Under the pieces are notes generated by a model, which was not told the DNA's origin, ran no database searches, and saw only the letters and a list, made by a program, of their open reading frames with translations. The position numbers were made by a program, and so were the translations under genes. A stretch of DNA of 64,000 nt from Actinopolymorpha alba DSM 45243 (GTDB taxonomy: Bacteria > Actinomycetota > Actinomycetes > Propionibacteriales > Actinopolymorphaceae): NCBI RefSeq assembly GCF_000373925.1, contig NZ_KB892709.1, positions 14,259-78,258 on the forward strand, in the 5' to 3' direction. Of this stretch, positions 35,209 to 43,173 are shown in pieces; the first letter of the stretch is position 1; every line of letters begins with the position of its first letter.

Positions 35209-35556
35209 GTGACCGACACGCCGAACGGACAGATGGCCGTCGACAAGCTACCGATCCGCATGCTGCACGACCGGGTCCTTGTCGCCCTTGACAGCGAGAG
35301 CGCAGAACGCCGTTCCTCCGCGGGGATCGTGATTCCCGCGACCGCCAAGATGGGTAAGCGCCTAGCCTGGGCGCGGGTGGTGGCGATCGGACCCCTGGTG
35401 CGCTCGATCGTGGTTGGTGACCGGGTGTTGTTCGACCCCGAGGACCGTTCTGAGGTGGAGGTGCGGGCCGAGGCGTACATCCTGCTCCGCGAGCGCGACA
35501 TCCACGCGGTGGCATCCGAACGCCTCGAGGACGACCAGACCGGGCTCTACCTCTAG
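35209..35556 (+). CDS. GroES-like chaperonin-10 family protein
   Basis: This 115-residue protein has the Cpn10 opening LPIRMLHDRVLVALDSESAE, RRSSAGIVIPATA, and the second half VVGDRVLFDPEDRSEVEVRA. The mobile-loop region differs from true GroES (KMGKRLAWARVVAIG), and no groEL is adjacent, so this is probably the divergent GroES-like paralogue common in actinobacteria rather than the main co-chaperonin. The GTG at 35209 is chosen because a TACCCT lies eight bases upstream and the N-terminus then has normal length. Confidence 0.82.
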   Translation: MTDTPNGQMAVDKLPIRMLHDRVLVALDSESAERRSSAGIVIPATAKMGKRLAWARVVAIGPLVRSIVVGDRVLFDPEDRSEVEVRAEAYILLRERDIHAVASERLEDDQTGLYL

Positions 35557-35607
35557 TTACCGGGCGGGCGGGCAGGAAGGCAGCGGGCGTCGCGAGCGGA
35601 GGCGGTC

Positions 35608-36792
35608 ATGCCAGGTCGAAAGCCGATGGCCGCGCTGATGCGTCGAGGTGAGGCAATCCTCGACGACGCGGCCCAGCGTTCCCGGGAGTCGCTGCGGACC
35701 AGGTTCGGGCGCCTGCGACGCACGCTTGTCCCGATCATCCAGTCGGCCGCCGCGGCCGGCCTCGCCTGGCTCATCGCGACTCGGGTGGTCGGACACCCGC
35801 AACCGTTCTTCGCGCCGATCGCCGCCGTCCTGTCGCTCGGGGTGTCCCTCGGGCAGCGGTTGCGGCGTTCCGTCGAACTCATCGTGGGCGTCGCCCTCGG
35901 GATCCTGGTGGCCGACCTGCTCATCGGCGTGATCGGCCGGGGTGCCTGGCAGATCAGCCTGGTGGTGTTCCTCGCGATGGCGGGTGCGGTCCTGCTGGGT
36001 GGGGGACCCTTGCTGGTCAACCAGGGTGCGGCCTCGGCGGTCCTGCTCGTCGCTCTCGTACCCGCGACATCCACGGGAGCGGCGGCGACGTCGCGGTTCG
36101 TGGACGCGCTCACCGGTGGGGCGGTCGGGTTGCTCGTCAACGCCATCCTGCTTCCGACGAACCCGATCGTCATCGCTCGGCGGGCCGCGAACCCCGTCAT
36201 CGACGAGCTGGCCGGCACCCTCGAGGACATCGCGAACGCCCTGGAGCTGCACAGCCGGGAGGCGGCGAGCGCGGCGCTCTCGCGGGCCCGGCGGATCGAG
36301 GGATCGTTGGGAGAGCTGCGGGACGCGCTCGCGGCGGGCTCCGAGATCGCGCGGATCGCGCCGGTCCGGTGGCGGACCCGCGGGCATCTGTTCTGGTACG
36401 TCGACGCCGCGCCGCATCTGGACCACGCCGTCCGCAATGTGCGGGTGCTCGCCCGGCGGGCGCTGGTCGTGATCCGTGTCGGCGAGAGTGTGGACCCCCG
36501 GTTGCCGCTGGCGATCAGACGCCTGGCCGAGGCCGTCCGGACGCTGCGCAACGAGTTGGCCAAGGGAACCGAACCGCTGGCCACCCGGCGCGGGCTGCTG
36601 GACGCGGCACAGATGGCGACCGCGACGTTGGGGTCGTTGGGATTTTCGGGCAACGTCATCGTCGCCCAGATCCGCTCGGCCGCGGCCGACCTGCTGCAGG
36701 CGACCGGCGTCGAGCGCGCTGACATCGACAAGATCTTCGCCAGCGGTGGCAGCCCCGGCCCCGGGCCCGGCCCTGGGTCCGGCGCGACGTGA
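35608..36792 (+). CDS. FUSC/aromatic-acid-exporter-like membrane protein
   Basis: The protein has 394 residues. An N-terminal block of about six short hydrophobic helices (residues 40-185, including FFAPIAAVLSLGVSLGQRLR and FVDALTGGAVGLLVNAI) matches the FUSC/ArAE half-domain. The rest is a long helical cytoplasmic region with leucine- and alanine-rich segments, ending in a Gly-Pro repeat (PGPGPGPGSG). Relatives include aromatic-acid efflux pumps, but a half-size protein of this kind has no known substrate. GGAGG precedes the ATG. Confidence 0.78.
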   Translation: MPGRKPMAALMRRGEAILDDAAQRSRESLRTRFGRLRRTLVPIIQSAAAAGLAWLIATRVVGHPQPFFAPIAAVLSLGVSLGQRLRRSVELIVGVALGILVADLLIGVIGRGAWQISLVVFLAMAGAVLLGGGPLLVNQGAASAVLLVALVPATSTGAAATSRFVDALTGGAVGLLVNAILLPTNPIVIARRAANPVIDELAGTLEDIANALELHSREAASAALSRARRIEGSLGELRDALAAGSEIARIAPVRWRTRGHLFWYVDAAPHLDHAVRNVRVLARRALVVIRVGESVDPRLPLAIRRLAEAVRTLRNELAKGTEPLATRRGLLDAAQMATATLGSLGFSGNVIVAQIRSAAADLLQATGVERADIDKIFASGGSPGPGPGPGSGAT

Positions 36793-36839
36793 TCGAAGGT
36801 GCAGTTCGGGCTGGGGCGTTGGTCAGGAGCAGTGCGCGG

Positions 36840-38519
36840 TCAGCGCTCGGCCTTCGTCTTTGACGGCGGCGCTGTGTGGATCCGGCCCCTCACGGGCTTC
36901 GCCCGTCCGGGCCCACCCCGACCTCTGCGTTGCTGTTCGGGGACCTGTGGTGCCGGCTCGCCGCTCCTGAGGACCGTTTCCTCCGTGGGTTCGATCCGGG
37001 CCGGCAGGTCGTGCTGGAGGCAGAGCGCCACCAGGCTGTGCCCGTCGTACAACCGGAGCGGCCGGCCGTGCGCGTACTCATACGCCTGTGAGTCGAGGCC
37101 CCCGGTGGTGAGGAGTAGACCAGCGTCGGCGCGTTCGTGACGGACGGCGGACTGGAGTCCGCGCACCTCGGACGTCTCCAGCAATCCGGGGGTACGCCGG
37201 ACCCGGATGACGGAGCGTTGCTCGATCCCGTCCGCGGTGGAGCGGGTGGCGATGAATCCGCCGCCAGACCTTTCGGCGCGAATGGCCGCGTATCCCATGC
37301 GTTCGAGCAGCCGCTCGACCAGCCGGTGCAGCTCCTCGACGGGAATGCTGAGCAGGTTGGGCGCGCGGGTGGAGGCGGCCGGCGAGATGTCGGGATCGGC
37401 CAAGTCGAACGGAAGAAGCGGCGCGATCCCGGTGAGCTCGTCGGGGTAGGCGGAGATCTCGGCGCCGAACTGCTTCTCGACGAGGTCCAGCGGATCGTCA
37501 AGCGTGTTGAGCCGGAGCCTGCTGAAATGTCGCCGGGACGAGCTCATGCTGATGAGGCACGGCCCCGGCCCGTCGTCGCTGGGTACGACACCGTTGAACA
37601 CGACCGACTCGACAAGCCAAGTGGGATCCGTCGCGAACGCGGTGTTGATGGCCCGGAGCGCGAACTGCGCGAGCAGATTGAGGTAGATATCGCGCACCTC
37701 GCCGATGGACCGCCATTTGTGAACGCCAACCGAGTCGGTCGCCTTGTTGTAGCGGTATTCCTTCTCCCGCGGAATGATGTCGGTGGTCGGGACTTCCCAT
37801 TCGATGAGCAGGAGCTTTGACTCGGGTATGTACGCGAACCGCCGGCCACGCGGAAAGCTGGAGCGGTCCACGACCGACTCGAAGACCCGGCGGAAATAGT
37901 CGCTGACGCTTGCCCGGTCTCCTGCGAGCACCCGCTGCCGGTAGGCGTCGATCTCGCCGTTGTGTTCGAGAACCCGCTGCGTTTCGGCGGTGTGAGTGTC
38001 GCGTTGGGTGCGCTGGAGTTCGTCGATGCGGCGCTGCCGGGCGGCTTCCTCAGCCCGATAGCGTTCGAGAGCGCTCGCGTACGCCTTCTCCGCTTCGGCT
38101 TCAGCGTCCACCTTGCTGCGGTGGACACTCCGGGTCAGCAGGCGACTGATGAGGCCACGGCTCTTGGGCGCGTACTCCTCCCACATGGGAAGGGGGAGGG
38201 GTGCGGCGTCGGTGCCGAGGTCGAGCGCCGGCAGGTCTTCCTTCAGGCGTTCGAAATCAAGGGGTTGGACGATGCGGGACAAGGAGGCGCGGAGCAGCGT
38301 GCCGAGTTTCTGGACTCGTTGCTCGACCTTGTCGGTCCTGACGACGGCATCCTCGGCGAGTTGCTGGACGTGGATTTCCTGGCGGCGGTGTTCCTGTGCC
38401 GTGACATGTCGCTTGGGGCGACCCCGGCGTTTGTCCTCCGTTGCGGCGCCTTCGGTTGGCGTGGTCTGGCGGCGTTGACGCCACCCGGCTGGTCGCAGGC
38501 GTTGTATGCGATGCACCAT
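36840..38519 (-). CDS. Mrr-like restriction-endonuclease-family protein with altered nuclease motif
   Basis: The 559-residue protein has an N-terminal basic, coiled-coil-rich part. A central domain follows with YIPESKLLLIEWEVPTTDII, LLAQFALRAINTAF and a CLISMSSSRRHF segment, then a C-terminal Mrr-like domain (LLERMGYAAIRAER onward). This layout matches a common Streptomyces family. In that family the Mrr core reads RDGGVD and VIQAKRY; here the same places read RSGGGF and VIRVRRT, so the metal-binding Asp and the catalytic Lys are absent, while LLLTTGG and LYDGHSLVALC are kept. It is probably not an active nuclease. The ATG at 38519 has GAGGGAG upstream. Confidence 0.72.
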   Translation of the reverse strand: MVHRIQRLRPAGWRQRRQTTPTEGAATEDKRRGRPKRHVTAQEHRRQEIHVQQLAEDAVVRTDKVEQRVQKLGTLLRASLSRIVQPLDFERLKEDLPALDLGTDAAPLPLPMWEEYAPKSRGLISRLLTRSVHRSKVDAEAEAEKAYASALERYRAEEAARQRRIDELQRTQRDTHTAETQRVLEHNGEIDAYRQRVLAGDRASVSDYFRRVFESVVDRSSFPRGRRFAYIPESKLLLIEWEVPTTDIIPREKEYRYNKATDSVGVHKWRSIGEVRDIYLNLLAQFALRAINTAFATDPTWLVESVVFNGVVPSDDGPGPCLISMSSSRRHFSRLRLNTLDDPLDLVEKQFGAEISAYPDELTGIAPLLPFDLADPDISPAASTRAPNLLSIPVEELHRLVERLLERMGYAAIRAERSGGGFIATRSTADGIEQRSVIRVRRTPGLLETSEVRGLQSAVRHERADAGLLLTTGGLDSQAYEYAHGRPLRLYDGHSLVALCLQHDLPARIEPTEETVLRSGEPAPQVPEQQRRGRGGPGRAKPVRGRIHTAPPSKTKAER

Positions 38520-38532
38520 CTTGCGCTCCCTC

Positions 38533-38548
38533 GTACGAACGGTCGTAC
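38533..38548. promoter_or_regulatory. inverted repeat upstream of the Mrr-like gene, candidate operator
   Basis: GTACGA-N4-TCGTAC lies 13 bases before the chosen start (38519). If the transcript begins further upstream, the repeat would lie in its leader. TetR-type operators can look like this, but no cognate regulator is adjacent. Confidence 0.3.
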
Positions 38549-38576
38549 CTCTGCGGTGAGGCAGGGTCAGGGCCAT

Positions 38577-39022
38577 GACGGACGAGCGGCGGTGCTCGTG
38601 TAGGTGCAAGAAGGGAGGAATATGGGCAGCCTCGGACGACCTCTGGTGACCGGCGCGGTTTGCGCGCCGGGTCGACGTTTCGGCCACGGTCGTGGCGCTC
38701 GCGTCTCATCGGGTCGCCCTCCGGGTGGGGTCTCGGCGGCCGATCACGCTGCGTTGGTGTTTTGTAACATGCCGCTGCGGCTCAGGCCAAGGGGTTGTAT
38801 CGCTTGGTGAGCCACCGACCCCGATTGTCACCCTTGGGGAAGGGCCGGCTCGAGCCATTAAACTTTGCCGGGCTTGCGGTTTCTGTCCGTCTTTACGGCA
38901 TGAGAAATGATTGTGTAGATCGCGGTCCCGCTGCTGACCTTGGTGACGTCAAGGGGCTGTTGGCGGCACGAGCGGGCCGGCGCTCCCCGAAGAACAGCTG
39001 CGTCAACTCCTGGCTGCGTCCG
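38577..39022. other. gene-free 0.45-kb stretch
   Basis: Nothing is recognised. Frames on both strands are short and lack domains. GC content drops around 38755-38900, where TTGTAACAT and ATTAAACTTT occur, so promoters or a small RNA are possible but unsupported. Confidence 0.35.
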
Positions 39023-39442
39023 TCAGCTGTGAATCGTTCCGCGTTCGCGTTCTTCCGCGGAAGAACTGGCGAGCTCTGGCCGCAGGAGTTCGGCTCGCCT
39101 CCGCCTCGACTGGACGGCGAGCGCGGCTACGGCCAGAACCACCGCGCCAGCGAGGGAGCCGACCGCCACTGTGAGCGCGGGGCGCGCCGCTTGTGAACAC
39201 ACGGGTTTGAGTGCCTCGAGTTCGGAGGGGCTGAGCTCGCCTACGCGAATGATCGACTCGTCCATACGGAAGGTCTCCGCGAGGACCGTTCGCGGGCAGT
39301 AGCTGAGGCCTCCGAGTGGGACGAGTCCGCTCGTTCGATCGAGGAAGAGCACCCCGAGGGAAAGCGCCACGACGGCGAGTGTCCATACGAGTGGCAGTCC
39401 ACCACGAATGCCGCGGGGCGCTGACTCCTCCGATGTGTGCAC
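39023..39442 (-). CDS. small two-helix membrane protein with YCPR motif (paralogue A)
   Basis: The 139-residue protein has a first membrane helix (WTLAVVALSLGVLFLDR), an external loop of about 60 residues with SYCPRTVLAETFRMDESIIR and a second cysteine in LKPVCSQAA, then a second helix (LTVAVGSLAGAVVLAVAALA) and a basic tail. The pattern FLDR-x(10)-YCPR-x3-E-x-F-x(20+)-C, then helix 2, is shared with the protein at 46325-46747, so they are paralogues. The two loop cysteines could form a disulfide. The function is unknown. The GTG at 39442 is supported by a CATGAT six bases upstream. Confidence 0.6.
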   Translation of the reverse strand: MHTSEESAPRGIRGGLPLVWTLAVVALSLGVLFLDRTSGLVPLGGLSYCPRTVLAETFRMDESIIRVGELSPSELEALKPVCSQAARPALTVAVGSLAGAVVLAVAALAVQSRRRRAELLRPELASSSAEERERGTIHS

Positions 39443-39448
39443 GGCGCG

Positions 39449-39454
39449 ATCATG
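39449..39454 (-). promoter_or_regulatory. CATGAT element before paralogue A
   Basis: CATGAT lies six bases before the GTG inside CTGCCATGATCGCGCCGTG. The same CTGnCATGATC block at the same distance precedes the genes starting at 46747 and 53772. Confidence 0.4.
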
Positions 39455-39604
39455 GCAGAGACGGGAGCAGTTGTGGGGCCGATTCTGGCCGGAATCGTGG
39501 CTGCTGGACGCCGGCAATCCGGGCCCTTTGTGGGATGTCACAGTGCCGCGGTCCGAGCGTAGGTTTTAACCAGGCCGCGACCTGTCTGATCGCGGAGGGT
39601 TTGC

Positions 39605-40543
39605 ATGACCATGAGGGATATGCCCGTCCTGGTGACCGGAGCCGGCGGCGGTGTCGGCGGGGTGGGGCACAGGGTCGTCGGGTTGCTGCGCCAACGGGAC
39701 GTGCCAGTGCGTGCCATGGTGCACCATGACGACGAGCGCGCGGACGTCCTGCGATCCATGGGCGCGCAGGTGACGGTTGGTGACCTCACCCGTCCCACCG
39801 ATGTGGCTGAGGCACTCGACGGTGTGGCCCGCATGTTGTTCAGCATGAGCGTTTCGCCGGACTACCTGGAGGCATCCGCGACGGTCGCCACGGTGGCTCG
39901 TGCCACGGGAACCCTCGACGCGTTGGTCAACCTGTCGCAGATGACGGTGTCCCAGATGACCGCGGTGAGCACTGAGGAGTCGCATCAGCAACGACTGCAC
40001 TGGCTGTCCGAACAGCTACTCGGCTGGTCATCCCTCCCGGTCGTGCAGGTACGCCCGACGATCTTCCTGGACAACCCGTTGTTCACCACGCTCGTGGCCG
40101 AGTCCGTTGCCGAGAGCGGAACCATCCCGCTGCCCTTCGGTGACGGTCGCAGCTCACCGATTGCCGCCCGCGACGTCGCCGCGGTGATCGCGGAAGTCCT
40201 GGTCGACCCCGACCGCCACCTTGGCCAGGTGTACGAACTGACGGGGCCGCGATCGCAGGACATGACCGGCATCGCCGAGGAATACTCCCGCGCCCTCGGC
40301 AGGCCTGTGACCTATGTCGATGTGCCGCCACAGCCGTGGGCCGACCGAATCGCCGGCGATCCCCAGCTGTCACCACACGTCCATCAGCACCTCGTCACGC
40401 TTGCCCGGCTGCACCGCCAGAACCGCTTCGACCGGTTCACCCGCACTGCCGAGGAGATCACCGGAACGCCGGCACAGTCGGTCGAAGAATTCGTCGCGGA
40501 GCGAGCCGACCTTTTCAATCGTGCAGCATCCGCGCCTCAGTGA
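39605..40543 (+). CDS. NmrA-like NAD(P)-binding atypical short-chain dehydrogenase
   Basis: This 312-residue Rossmann protein has the glycine-rich VLVTGAGGGVGGVGHRVVGL near the N-terminus, VRAMVHHDDERADVLRSMGA and GDLTRPTDVAEALDGV, the usual start of NmrA/HSCARG-like proteins. VVQVRPTIFLDNPLF and IAARDVAAVIAEVL are also typical. These proteins usually sense NADP or act as redox-dependent reductases; no tyrosine-x3-lysine dyad is evident. GGAGGG lies before the ATG. It diverges from the small membrane protein. Confidence 0.82.
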   Translation: MTMRDMPVLVTGAGGGVGGVGHRVVGLLRQRDVPVRAMVHHDDERADVLRSMGAQVTVGDLTRPTDVAEALDGVARMLFSMSVSPDYLEASATVATVARATGTLDALVNLSQMTVSQMTAVSTEESHQQRLHWLSEQLLGWSSLPVVQVRPTIFLDNPLFTTLVAESVAESGTIPLPFGDGRSSPIAARDVAAVIAEVLVDPDRHLGQVYELTGPRSQDMTGIAEEYSRALGRPVTYVDVPPQPWADRIAGDPQLSPHVHQHLVTLARLHRQNRFDRFTRTAEEITGTPAQSVEEFVAERADLFNRAASAPQ

Positions 40544-40563
40544 CGTGGCCCGGCCAGCCCTGG

Positions 40564-40569
40564 CAGGAT
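40564..40569 (+). promoter_or_regulatory. putative leaderless -10 element of the broken HIT gene
   Basis: CAGGAT lies six bases before the ATG at 40576, the arrangement also found before the WYL regulator. Confidence 0.35.
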
Positions 40570-40575
40570 GTCGAG

Positions 40576-41057
40576 ATGCCGTGGGCCGAGGACTGGGACG
40601 CGCGGATGTCCGGGGAAGTCTGCCGGTTCTGCCGCAAAGGTAGGCCGGACGAGAACGAGGATGGAGCCCGTGTCTACGCGGGGGAGGTCTCGGATGCGTA
40701 CCTTCCTCGAAACGTCGTGATGCGAGGCTATGCGGTAGTGGTGTGGCGCGGCAGGCACGTTGTTGAACCAACTGAGCTAACGTCCGGTGAGGCCGCGTCC
40801 TACGGGGGAAATGTGCTGCTGGTCGACCAGGCAATCCAGAAGCATTACCGCCCCCTGAAAATGAACTACGCGACGATGGGGAACTGGACCCACATCTCCA
40901 CACTCATGTGACGGCGCGATTTCTCGGTGATCCAGCAGCGGGAGATCCGCTGCCGCCTCTTCCGCGGTCGGCGCTCCCGGAGGGTTCGTGGCGCGCCGAC
41001 GTGGCGGCGTTACGTCATCTCCTGGCCGACCCGGAAGCGCTGCTGCCGGACTTCTGA
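40576..41057 (+). pseudogene. HIT-family protein broken by a one-base frameshift
   Basis: From the ATG at 40576 the frame encodes MPWAEDWDARMSGEVCRFCR and continues to NYATMGNW, the region just before a HIT active site, then ends at 40911. The adjacent frame from 40890 carries PHLHTHVTARFLGDPAAGDP, the His-x-His-x-His motif and normal C-terminus, to a stop at 41057. One base appears to be missing near 40885-40890. Both halves together give a HIT hydrolase of about 160 residues, likely nucleotide-binding. An intact HIT gene follows directly, so loss may be tolerated. A sequencing error is the main alternative. Confidence 0.8.
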
Positions 41058-41071
41058 GCACGACCTTCTGG

Positions 41072-41077
41072 CAGGGT
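41072..41077 (+). promoter_or_regulatory. putative leaderless -10 element of the intact HIT gene
   Basis: CAGGGT lies seven bases before the ATG at 41085, favouring that start over the GTG at 41076. Confidence 0.35.
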
Positions 41078-41084
41078 GTTTCCT

Positions 41085-41558
41085 ATGGAGCTTCCTGTAC
41101 GAGAACCCTGTCCGCTGTGTGAGGTTGTCGATCGGCAAGCATGGACACATGACGGTGAGGAGTGCCGGACTGCCGTGGTCGTCGAGAGCGGGCTTGCTCT
41201 GGCGTTCATCCGCGATGACCGTGCCGACGGCTACTCGTACGTTATTCCGAGGCGGCATGTTGGCTTGTTCACCGATCTGCATGGGGATGAGGTGACCGCG
41301 CTCATGGCGATGGTTCATCAGGTGGCGAAAGCCGTGGTCGCCGAGCTTTCGCCAGATGGGTTGAACATCTTTCAGAACAATGGTCTCATCGCCAATCAGA
41401 CAGTGCCTCACGTGCATATCCATGTCGCGCCAAGGTCCGCCGAGCAAATGGCCACCTGGCAGCCGGCGAGCGACCGCTGGAGCGGCCAGGTGCAACCCTT
41501 CCAGGCGCGCCAGGATCTGGCTCGACGCCTTTCCCAGGTGCTTCGGACGTCCCGTTGA
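41085..41558 (+). CDS. HIT-family hydrolase
   Basis: The 157-residue protein has a CPLC pair near the N-terminus, ALAFIRDDRADGYSYVIPRR, GLNIFQNNG and the catalytic QTVPHVHIHVAPR motif. HIT proteins hydrolyse nucleoside phosphoramidates, dinucleoside polyphosphates or AMP-modified compounds; the substrate here is unknown. The start is taken as ATG 41085 because of the CAGGGT at leaderless spacing; a GTG three codons earlier is possible. It follows a frameshifted HIT gene of a different subtype, so this is not a simple tandem duplication. Confidence 0.85.
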   Translation: MELPVREPCPLCEVVDRQAWTHDGEECRTAVVVESGLALAFIRDDRADGYSYVIPRRHVGLFTDLHGDEVTALMAMVHQVAKAVVAELSPDGLNIFQNNGLIANQTVPHVHIHVAPRSAEQMATWQPASDRWSGQVQPFQARQDLARRLSQVLRTSR

Positions 41559-41574
41559 TGGTAAGAATGCGCCT

Positions 41575-42342
41575 ATGGTTGAGCCTTTTGTGAAGCGCCG
41601 TGCGCGGCCGCTCCCTGGTTCTATTCCTGACGTACTGCAGATATTCCTTGCCGAGGTGCGTCTTTATCGCGAGATCGCGCCCGTGGTCGGCGTTCGCGTG
41701 CCTGGATGCCTGAACGCGGAGGAGGTCGACGGCGCGACCTACCTGCTCCTCGAGAACCTCTCCGCATGGCGTCCCGGCGCTGAGCCAACGGCGCCGGCCC
41801 GGATCCTGGCGACCATGCACGAACGATGGCAAGGAGCGGCGAGCGACCGCTGGCCGTGGCTGCGTACCCCAGGTGCCGCCGGCGAACTCGTCGGCGATCT
41901 CTTTGACAAGACCTGGCCGACTCTGGCAAGCCGCTCAGATTGCACACCTACGGTGCGCGCAGTGGGAGAGCGGCTCTACGGTCACGTCCCTTCGTACGAA
42001 CGTCTTGCGGGGGCGTCAGGCCCTTCGACCTTGGTGCATGGAGACGCATCCATGCTGAACATCCGCACCAGCCCTGCCGGCGAGGTCGCGCTTCTCGACT
42101 GGGAAGACGTTGGAGCCGCACCAGGTGTCACCGATCTGGCCTGGCTTCTCATCTCATCCATCGAACCCGCGCAATGGGGCGAGACCGTCACAGCCTACGG
42201 GAAGGCGGCCGGACTCCGTGACGCTCTTCCAGCAGTGGCGTCACAGGCGATCCTGTCGCTGGCGGACACGCCCGCGGGTTCGGAGGATGCGGTCAACTGG
42301 GTACGTCGTATCGAGGCGGCGCACCGGTGGGCGTCGGCCTGA
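41575..42342 (+). CDS. aminoglycoside phosphotransferase/choline-kinase-like phosphotransferase
   Basis: This 255-residue kinase-like protein has the catalytic loop LVHGDASMLNIRTS (His-Gly-Asp and Asn), then the metal-binding LLDWEDVGAAPGVTDLAWLL. The N-terminal lobe is short: VKRRARPLPGSIPDVLQIFL and AEVRLYREIAPVVGVRVP correspond to the lysine and glutamate region of the family. Substrates range from antibiotics to sugars; none can be named. TAAGAAT lies seven bases before the ATG. It is 16 bases downstream of the HIT gene and may be co-transcribed. Confidence 0.78.
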   Translation: MVEPFVKRRARPLPGSIPDVLQIFLAEVRLYREIAPVVGVRVPGCLNAEEVDGATYLLLENLSAWRPGAEPTAPARILATMHERWQGAASDRWPWLRTPGAAGELVGDLFDKTWPTLASRSDCTPTVRAVGERLYGHVPSYERLAGASGPSTLVHGDASMLNIRTSPAGEVALLDWEDVGAAPGVTDLAWLLISSIEPAQWGETVTAYGKAAGLRDALPAVASQAILSLADTPAGSEDAVNWVRRIEAAHRWASA

Positions 42343-42376
42343 GTAAATCCGTTGGCAATCGCCGCTGGCGCCGTCG

Positions 42377-42382
42377 TAGCGT
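42377..42382 (+). promoter_or_regulatory. putative leaderless -10 element of the frameshifted glycosyltransferase
   Basis: TAGCGT lies seven bases before the ATG at 42390, the same geometry as for murI and rph. Confidence 0.4.
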
Positions 42383-42389
42383 TCCCGAC

Positions 42390-43173
42390 ATGCGCGTTCA
42401 GGTCGTGACCGTCAATCATGGGACCACCGCCTACGCCGATCTGCTCCTGCCGTCGCTGCTCACGCATCATCGAGACACTGCTGCCGACGTGTCGGTCCTG
42501 GTGCTCGACAACGAATCCGGCGACGTGGATCGGTTGGAGTGGGCTAAGGAGTTCGGCGTACGAATTCGTCCTTCGGGCTACCCTGAGCGTTCCCGTCAAC
42601 ACGCACGGCGAAATCGTGCGCGATGCGGTCCTCGCCGCGCCCCACTGCGACGCGTACCTTTTCGTCGACTCTGATGTGTGCTTCACCACCGACAACACGA
42701 TCGATGCGATGGCCGCGGAACTCGCGGCCGACCCCAGGCTCTTTGCGGTGGAGGCAAGCTGGGGCAGCGAGGACGGAAGCGTGTACGACCATGCCGCCGG
42801 CTCGCCACCCAGCAACAGCCGGATTCGAGAGTCGGTCCGCTTCGCTGGTGGCGAGTGGTGCGAGCCGTATGAATTTGAGGTGGGGTACGGCGACCGCCTC
42901 CATCCCTTCTGCGCGCTGGTACGCAACGACGCGCCGTTTCGTTCCACGGTTGAGCTGCTGGGCCTCTCATCGGCGATGACGCAATGCGTGCGCGGCGCGT
43001 TGTTCTTCGACACCTTTGGCCTACTCACCCAGGTGATGAAAACACACGACCGCTCCTTTGCGAGGTCGAGCCAGAAGGTGATCCACTTCGGCAACGTGAG
43101 TTGGCAGTCGGCGTACGCCGATGAGAAGGCTGCCCGAAGGGACGCTCTCCTTCGACGTTATGCCAGCATCTGA
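42390..43173 (+). pseudogene. glycosyltransferase-like gene broken by a frameshift
   Basis: The first frame (42390 on) encodes MRVQVVTVNHGTTAYADLLL and VSVLVLDNESGDVDRLEW, the start of a GT2-like protein, and continues to GVRIRPSGY. The next frame then carries LSVPVNTHGEIVRDAVL and the D-x-D-type AYLFVDSDVCFTTDNTI, and runs to 43173. The junction at about 42576-42583 is best explained by loss of two bases (GGCTACCCTG for an expected GGCTACACCCTG). Combined length is about 260 residues. It overlaps the convergent aldo/keto reductase by 16 bases. A true lesion and a sequencing error cannot be told apart here. Confidence 0.72.
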
